Origin: Tritrichomonas foetus | Taxonomy: Eukaryota > Parabasalia > Tritrichomonadida > Tritrichomonadidae | Assembly: GCA_001839685.1 (NCBI GenBank) | Contig: MLAK01000631.1 | Coordinates: 24,686-88,685 of the forward strand | DNA: 64,000 nucleotides | Direction of reading: 5' to 3' | In this document: piece by piece, positions 59,876 through 64,000 of the stretch | Position numbering within the stretch: position 1 is the stretch's first letter | Layout of the letters: every line of letters begins with the position of its first letter | Program-made: the position numbers and the translations under genes | Notes under the pieces: generated by a model | The model's database searches: none | Seen by the model: only the letters and a program-made list of their open reading frames with translations | What the model was told of the DNA's origin: nothing

Positions 59876-61237
59876 TTAGGTCATTCTCGCTGACTCGTAG
59901 ATGCGATTCATACAAAGCGGCGGTTCTTGAAGATCGGCGCCGTCAAGAAGGAAGTCAAATCTCTCTCTGACGAAATAAAAGAACAACGTGAGCCCACAAT
60001 ACATAGAGTCCCTGCCTGGAAATGCAAAATAACGCTCGACAGAGGACGCCTCATTTTCATCTGTTTTGGCAGGCTTTGTCATAACATAAAATTTATTGAA
60101 ATCATCTGTACAAAGAACAATATCATTTTCTGTCTCAATTTTTGGCTCCTTTCCAATAGCAATGAACTTGTGGGAGAAAACAAGTGGTGGGCGTTGATCA
60201 CTTGGTCTCATATGTGACATCATGTAAGATAGCCAAACAGATAAAATATGTAAAATTATTTGATTATCACTTGGCAATTCTTTTGACCATTCTCTTTCAC
60301 CATATTTATCCCCTCTGTCACCAAAATGACCAGCCAAATACTGGCTAGCTGCCAAAGAGCGAATTCGCTGAATCACATAGTTTCTACAATGTTCGAAAGT
60401 TGGAACAGATAACATCATATCAACTGCTGCTGATTCTGAATGAAGCTCAAGTGCAAGTTTACTTATTAAATTTTTCGCAAGAAATGACTTCATATTGACC
60501 AAATATTGATTGAATTTTGATGACTTTAATTTGAGTTTAACTAATGCATCATTGGCTAATTGGTCAATATTTGACTCTTGAGAAACGGTTAATTGAACTC
60601 GTTTGAGTGAAGCTGTTGCTCGATCTGCGTTGACAAACTGTCTGTAGAAGTTCAGATTATTTGACGTATTTGCGCTTTGAACAAATTCTGCCGGAGGTTT
60701 CGCTGTATGTATGACAAATTTTTCTGATGGTCGAATTTCGAATAATTTTGGAGAAGCGATTGGCCGGATTGGTGCCACTTTTGTCGTATTGATTTTAGAT
60801 TTTAAATGGACGCGTTGCAGATGAGTACAAAAGGCGTAAGTTGCGATTGAAAAGAAAAATAGGGATAAAAGTAAGCAAACTTCAGGATGGAAGCCCAACA
60901 AAAATGATGCGAGAAATCCAACGGATAGTATTAAAAATATTAAAGCATTTCGAAGCTTTAATTCATCTGGATCGTTCACTCGTTTGATATCAATGCTCAA
61001 ATTTTTGGCTTCAAATGGATTGAAATCGGATTTTCTGATTGGCGGAGTGGTAGGAAGCGGAATTTTTTCTGTAGTTTGCGACTTTATCTGCCTTTGGTGT
61101 GGAGATGAGATTCCAGATTTGACGGGAGTGACATTAAAAGGGGTGTGAAATTGAGAGAGAAAAACACTGTTTTGGTCACGCTTTCCGGCATGAAGAGGTG
61201 CCGTTGGCGTAATTGGCGGGGGATCTGTATTTAACAT
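59876..61237 (-). CDS. TMEM209-like membrane protein (CytochromB561_N family)
   Basis: From the ATG at 61237 this is a 453-residue protein. An N-terminal disordered, Pro-rich region contains FNPFEAKNLSI (about 70). Two membrane helices follow (about 95-135: LIFLILSVGFLASFLLGFH and VCLLLSLFFFSIATYAFC). The C-terminal domain from about 200 matches TMEM209 at SDNQIILHILSVWLSYMM, then LVFSHKFIAIGKEPKIE, and the FAFPGRDSMYCGLTLFFYF segment near the end. TMEM209 is an inner nuclear envelope protein linked to Ndc1 and the nuclear pore. The longer frame begins at GTG and is not used. The family name CytochromB561_N is historical; no haem-binding role is implied. Confidence 0.78.
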   Translation of the reverse strand: MLNTDPPPITPTAPLHAGKRDQNSVFLSQFHTPFNVTPVKSGISSPHQRQIKSQTTEKIPLPTTPPIRKSDFNPFEAKNLSIDIKRVNDPDELKLRNALIFLILSVGFLASFLLGFHPEVCLLLSLFFFSIATYAFCTHLQRVHLKSKINTTKVAPIRPIASPKLFEIRPSEKFVIHTAKPPAEFVQSANTSNNLNFYRQFVNADRATASLKRVQLTVSQESNIDQLANDALVKLKLKSSKFNQYLVNMKSFLAKNLISKLALELHSESAAVDMMLSVPTFEHCRNYVIQRIRSLAASQYLAGHFGDRGDKYGEREWSKELPSDNQIILHILSVWLSYMMSHMRPSDQRPPLVFSHKFIAIGKEPKIETENDIVLCTDDFNKFYVMTKPAKTDENEASSVERYFAFPGRDSMYCGLTLFFYFVRERFDFLLDGADLQEPPLCMNRIYESARMT

Positions 61238-61400
61238 CAGATACACACCTTTCCCGATTTTATTTTTCAGAGATTATTTGGTCGAACTGCTATAATGAAA
61301 TGTGATATAAAAACATGAATCATTTATGCTTTAATTTTATAAGATGACGATAAAGTCTCAATCATTTAATTTTTTGAATGCTTTTTAATCGATACCATAG

Positions 61401-61405
61401 TCACT
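61401..61405 (+). promoter_or_regulatory. Trichomonad initiator (Inr), TCACT
   Basis: This is an Inr match with the predicted start (61403) 13 nt before the CK2 beta ATG at 61416. Confidence 0.65.
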
Positions 61406-61415
61406 TTTTCCTAAA

Positions 61416-61982
61416 ATGCCTTCCTGGATCGATTTATTTTTAAATACGCCACAGGGTTCTCTTTTCGTCAAAATCACTCCTGAATTTCTCAAAGAAGCCG
61501 CTAATATTCCAGGAATCGCTTCAGAATTTAATAATATTCCAGAAGTTTTAGAATTAATTCTCTCGCAGAACGTTTCCGAACTTTCAACAGGGTACCTTCA
61601 AACACACGCAGAATTATTTTACGGAATGGCGCATCGACGGTTCTTGAACACAGATAAAGGGCGACAAGCAATGATCGAAAAACAGAAGAAAGGTGAATTT
61701 TTCAAATGCCCACGAATGCTTTGCCATAATTTCACATGTGTTCCAGTGGGCATTACAAATGATCTCAATAAAGATAAAGTTAAAATGTTCTGCCCAAATT
61801 GTACAGATGTCTACAACTATGATGGGCAATTTCCGGTTGATGGTGGATTCTTTGGCCCTGACTGGGTCCACCATTTGATGAACGAAAATCCTGAAATCGT
61901 GAGTGAAGAACTACCAGAAACCTATATCCCAAGAGTTTTCGGCTTCAAAGTGTTCATACAGGCGAACCAGCCAACTTCTTAA
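61416..61982 (+). CDS. CSNK2B: Casein kinase 2 regulatory subunit beta
   Basis: This 188-residue protein has the CK2 beta fold. Zinc ligands are Cys98 and Cys103 (CPRMLC) and Cys126 and Cys129 (CPNC), with spacings of 5, 23 and 3, the same as in human CK2 beta. YGMAHRRFLNTDKGRQAM, FPVDGGFFGPDWVHHL and PRVFGFKV are also family segments. The zinc finger forms the beta dimer that binds two catalytic alpha subunits and sets substrate choice. The acidic loop near residue 55-65 of animal proteins is reduced here. Length is slightly below the usual 215, mainly because the C-terminal tail is short. Confidence 0.95.
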   Translation: MPSWIDLFLNTPQGSLFVKITPEFLKEAANIPGIASEFNNIPEVLELILSQNVSELSTGYLQTHAELFYGMAHRRFLNTDKGRQAMIEKQKKGEFFKCPRMLCHNFTCVPVGITNDLNKDKVKMFCPNCTDVYNYDGQFPVDGGFFGPDWVHHLMNENPEIVSEELPETYIPRVFGFKVFIQANQPTS

Positions 61983-62210
61983 GATCCAGACTTTTCATAA
62001 ATATTTTTCCTTTGTGTAATTTCTACGTCTTTTTTTATTATTTTATTTCCACAATTTTTTATAATTTATTATGGCGAGTAGGCCTTGCTTTTGTCAGTGA
62101 TGTTTCGTTGTTGATATTTTTAGGTCGCAGAGTGTATCACAGAAGTAGAGAAGTAAATGCATGCACATTTTGGTAATTAATCAAAGAGTATTCTTCATGA
62201 AAAATCTTTG
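61983..62210. other. Spacer before minisatellite
   Basis: AT-rich sequence after CK2 beta. Nothing is recognised. Confidence 0.55.
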
Positions 62211-62473
62211 ATGAAAGAAATATCTTAATTAATGAAAGAAATATCTCAATTGATGAAAGAAATATCTCAATTGATGAAAGAAATATCTCAATTGATGAAA
62301 GAAATATCTCAATTGATGAAAGAAATATCTCAATTGATGAAAGAAATATCTCAATTGATGAAAGAAATATCTCAATTGATGAAAGAAATATCTCAATTGA
62401 TGAAAGAAATATCTCAATTGATGAAAGAAATATCTCAATTGATGAAAGAAATATCTCAATTGATGAAAGAGAT
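62211..62473 (+). repeat. 21 bp minisatellite, about 12.5 copies
   Basis: The unit is exactly seven codons and encodes MKEISQL in one plus frame. It is nearly invariant except for the first copy, which carries stops, and the last. The minus strand is open too (SSIEIFL-type units). The array lies in the spacer between two converging genes, and its 82-codon plus-strand frame (62232-62480) starts and ends at the array edges. I regard it as non-coding. The hairpin AAGGTC/GACCTT lies downstream at about 62552-62571. Confidence 0.92.
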
Positions 62474-62619
62474 GTATTAATGCTTGAAAAATAAAAAGAA
62501 ACAAGAAAATAAAAAGTTAGTATTAATATTTCTTCATTCAAACAAACAAATAAGGTCGAAGATAAGACCTTAGTCTATCAATTTCAAATTTATCATTCCA
62601 ATCAAAAATATAGAAGAAA

Positions 62620-63288
62620 TCATGATAACATCGACGTGTATTTCGTAATTATTTCTGGGGAAAATAAATTCATGGAATTATAAATATGCATTATATGTTG
62701 TGGGAGTATATTCGGTGATTCTTTGTATGTATTTACAGGATTGGCAAATTTCAGACTTTCTCTGAGTAAATTCAAAATGTATGAAATCAACTTTTGTTGA
62801 ACAATCTGAACAGCATTCGGATCAACTTTTAGCTTGTGGGATTTAATATATAGTATGAACATAATTCTCTCATGCATTTGGAAGATAGATTGGAGGTGCC
62901 TTAAGTCGGCAGCCATATACGTATGAAAATCTAAATTCTTCATTTTTCCGATATGCGGAGGGGCTTTGGGCTTTGGCGGAGTCGGATTCGTTTTTGGAAT
63001 TGTAACATTTGGAGGAGGAATTGTTGAATAATGAGCGTTATAAATAATGCCGCGAATTATTTGATTATGCAAATTTTTGGCTTCTTCCGTGACTAAAATA
63101 CGATAAATTCGTTCATCGAAATCTTCTTTTGATAGCTTTTTATGGAAAAAAGTGGTGACCAATGGAATGTATTCGTTTTCGTCAACAATTTCAAATAATT
63201 GTTGTTTTAATTTGAGAATATCGACTCTTTTTCGGTAAATGTATGATCTTTCGCTGATTTTGTAATGCCGTTCTGTCTCGAGATTCAT
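62620..63288 (-). CDS. SAGA-complex subunit Ada1/TADA1-like protein
   Basis: From the ATG at 63288 this is a 222-residue protein. Residues about 25-85 (LKQQLFEIVDENEYIPLVTT, then FFHKKLSKEDFDERIYRILV, then LHNQIIRGIIYNA) match the N-terminal domain of TADA1/Ada1: a helix, a W/F-F-x-K-K/Q-I/L-S-K-E-E/D-F-D motif, and an H-N-x-L/I helix. A Pro-rich linker (about 95-115) is followed by a helical C-terminal region. TADA1 is a core SAGA co-activator subunit with a histone-fold part. I do not see a clear histone fold here, so the C-terminus is uncertain. The frame extends upstream only to TTG. Confidence 0.6.
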   Translation of the reverse strand: MNLETERHYKISERSYIYRKRVDILKLKQQLFEIVDENEYIPLVTTFFHKKLSKEDFDERIYRILVTEEAKNLHNQIIRGIIYNAHYSTIPPPNVTIPKTNPTPPKPKAPPHIGKMKNLDFHTYMAADLRHLQSIFQMHERIMFILYIKSHKLKVDPNAVQIVQQKLISYILNLLRESLKFANPVNTYKESPNILPQHIMHIYNSMNLFSPEIITKYTSMLS

Positions 63289-63749
63289 GACGAGGAGCAA
63301 AATTTTTTAATGGTCAAATAAACATTGAAATTTGAACAATTTTCCATCATTGAAATGATGTTCATTCATGACTTAGAGTTTTACAATATTAATATACCTA
63401 ATGGGAATTGTAAGTATAAATCGTAACTTTCCCGAATGATAACTGTTTTTGCAACCATGAAAATGAAATTGTGATAATTAAAATTTTGATAACAAATGCT
63501 TGCAGATCAAATCACCATCATATAATACATAATAAAGCAAAACAACTTAGTCAAAATTGCAATATTACGCGAAATAAAAAATGAAGATTTAAATTGTGTT
63601 AGCTTTATTTCATTTCCAATCTGAGTTGACTAATAGTTATTTACATTATCTTTACATAATATATATAACTTTGAACTGTTATTTTAAAAGAACCAAAAAA
63701 AAGTTGATTAGGTGAAACGATTTCTGTTTAAAAAAGCAATTAAATGTGA
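63289..63749. other. Divergent spacer
   Basis: AT-rich spacer. I see no RNA gene, repeat or clear initiator. Confidence 0.55.
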
Positions 63750-64000
63750 ATGGGAGGAATATCAAATGGAAATATAAGTATGGAAAGAATTTGGAAAGCA
63801 TGTCAATGCCATCCAAATAAAAAAGAGTTTTTGTTCATATTAAATAGAGGAGCAGGTAAATGTTATTGTCCAAATTTCATCGCTGATATCATTTTTCCAA
63901 TTATCTCCAAAATGCATTTAAATGATCTAACAATAAATAAATATAACCTCCTATATGAAAGGTTTACAAAATGGTCCCCCAAAGATTTTGTGGGACCATC
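63750..64000 (+). CDS. ORF of unknown function, runs off the window
   Basis: An open frame starts at ATG 63750 (in-frame TGA immediately upstream) and has no stop before the window end, giving 83 codons. It begins MGGISNGNISMERIW and is moderately Cys-rich at the start (WKACQCHPNKKEFLFILNRG, GKCYCPNFIADII). I do not recognise it. An ATG at 63780 is an alternative start. A hairpin with 8 bp arms (ATGGTCCC at 63971-63978, GGGACCAT at 63992-63999) lies in it at the window edge. It may be a genuine gene or a chance frame, because the length is short. Confidence 0.35.
   Translation, partial: MGGISNGNISMERIWKACQCHPNKKEFLFILNRGAGKCYCPNFIADIIFPIISKMHLNDLTINKYNLLYERFTKWSPKDFVGP

Noticed and set aside
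62137..62541. 134-codon minus-strand frame over the 21 bp array
   Set aside because: A 21 bp unit without stops keeps all copies open, so the frame length carries no information.
1..64000. CRISPR array, prokaryotic operon or provirus
   Set aside because: The tandem arrays have no spacers. Genes are isolated, with eukaryotic functions, and there are no viral structural or replication genes.

Overview
The window looks like chromosomal DNA of a parabasalid flagellate (trichomonad), most likely a Tritrichomonas-type species. The reasons are: about two dozen long single-exon genes on both strands and no intron that I can see; AT-rich spacers; initiator motifs of the trichomonad type (TCA+1-Y-W) 5 to 35 nt upstream of several ATGs; flagellar and eukaryotic trafficking genes; and an iron alcohol dehydrogenase. 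The species name is inference. Isolated N bases (3301, 4013, 7817-7899, 42488) show that the assembly has unresolved positions.

Layout. 1-10 kb: the 5' part of a probable DOCK-family gene, a YEATS-domain gene, a complete 2.06 kb DDE transposon with perfect 46 bp inverted repeats, CFAP100, a Rab-like GTPase and a PPP phosphatase. 10-20 kb: one giant membrane protein gene (about 3,270 codons) with a glycine-rich N-terminus and a cysteine-rich ectodomain built as two tandem copies of about 1,380 residues. An in-frame TAA cuts it near the 5' end. 20-22.5 kb: a gene-poor spacer with a GC-rich, self-complementary island. 22.5-38.7 kb: a dense gene run with a transcriptional CDK, TRM10, a small acidic protein, an RCC1-like protein, an S9 peptidase, the CAF1 deadenylase, an importin-beta-type karyopherin, a possible beta-barrel protein, CFAP45 and a bromodomain/NET protein. 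38.7-44.4 kb: decayed coding relics around an iron alcohol dehydrogenase that has one in-frame TGA and a CaaX-like tail. 44.4-64 kb: IFT52, a PMT-type mannosyltransferase, a glycosyltransferase-like protein, another relic, the AP-3 delta subunit, a sphingomyelinase-like phosphodiesterase, a CFAP157/BBOF1-like protein, PPME1, a TMEM209-like protein, the CK2 beta subunit, a TADA1-like protein, and the start of an ORF that runs off the window.

The genes are independent eukaryotic units, not operons. Themes recur: four flagellum or basal-body genes (CFAP100, CFAP45, IFT52, CFAP157-like), four chromatin or transcription genes (YEATS, BET-like, TADA1-like, CDK) and three phosphorylation or methylation regulators (PPP phosphatase, PPME1, CK2 beta). 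Five short tandem arrays lie in the spacers. The strongest oddities are the duplicated giant surface protein, the Ras-like tail on the alcohol dehydrogenase, and the two GC-rich structured islands.
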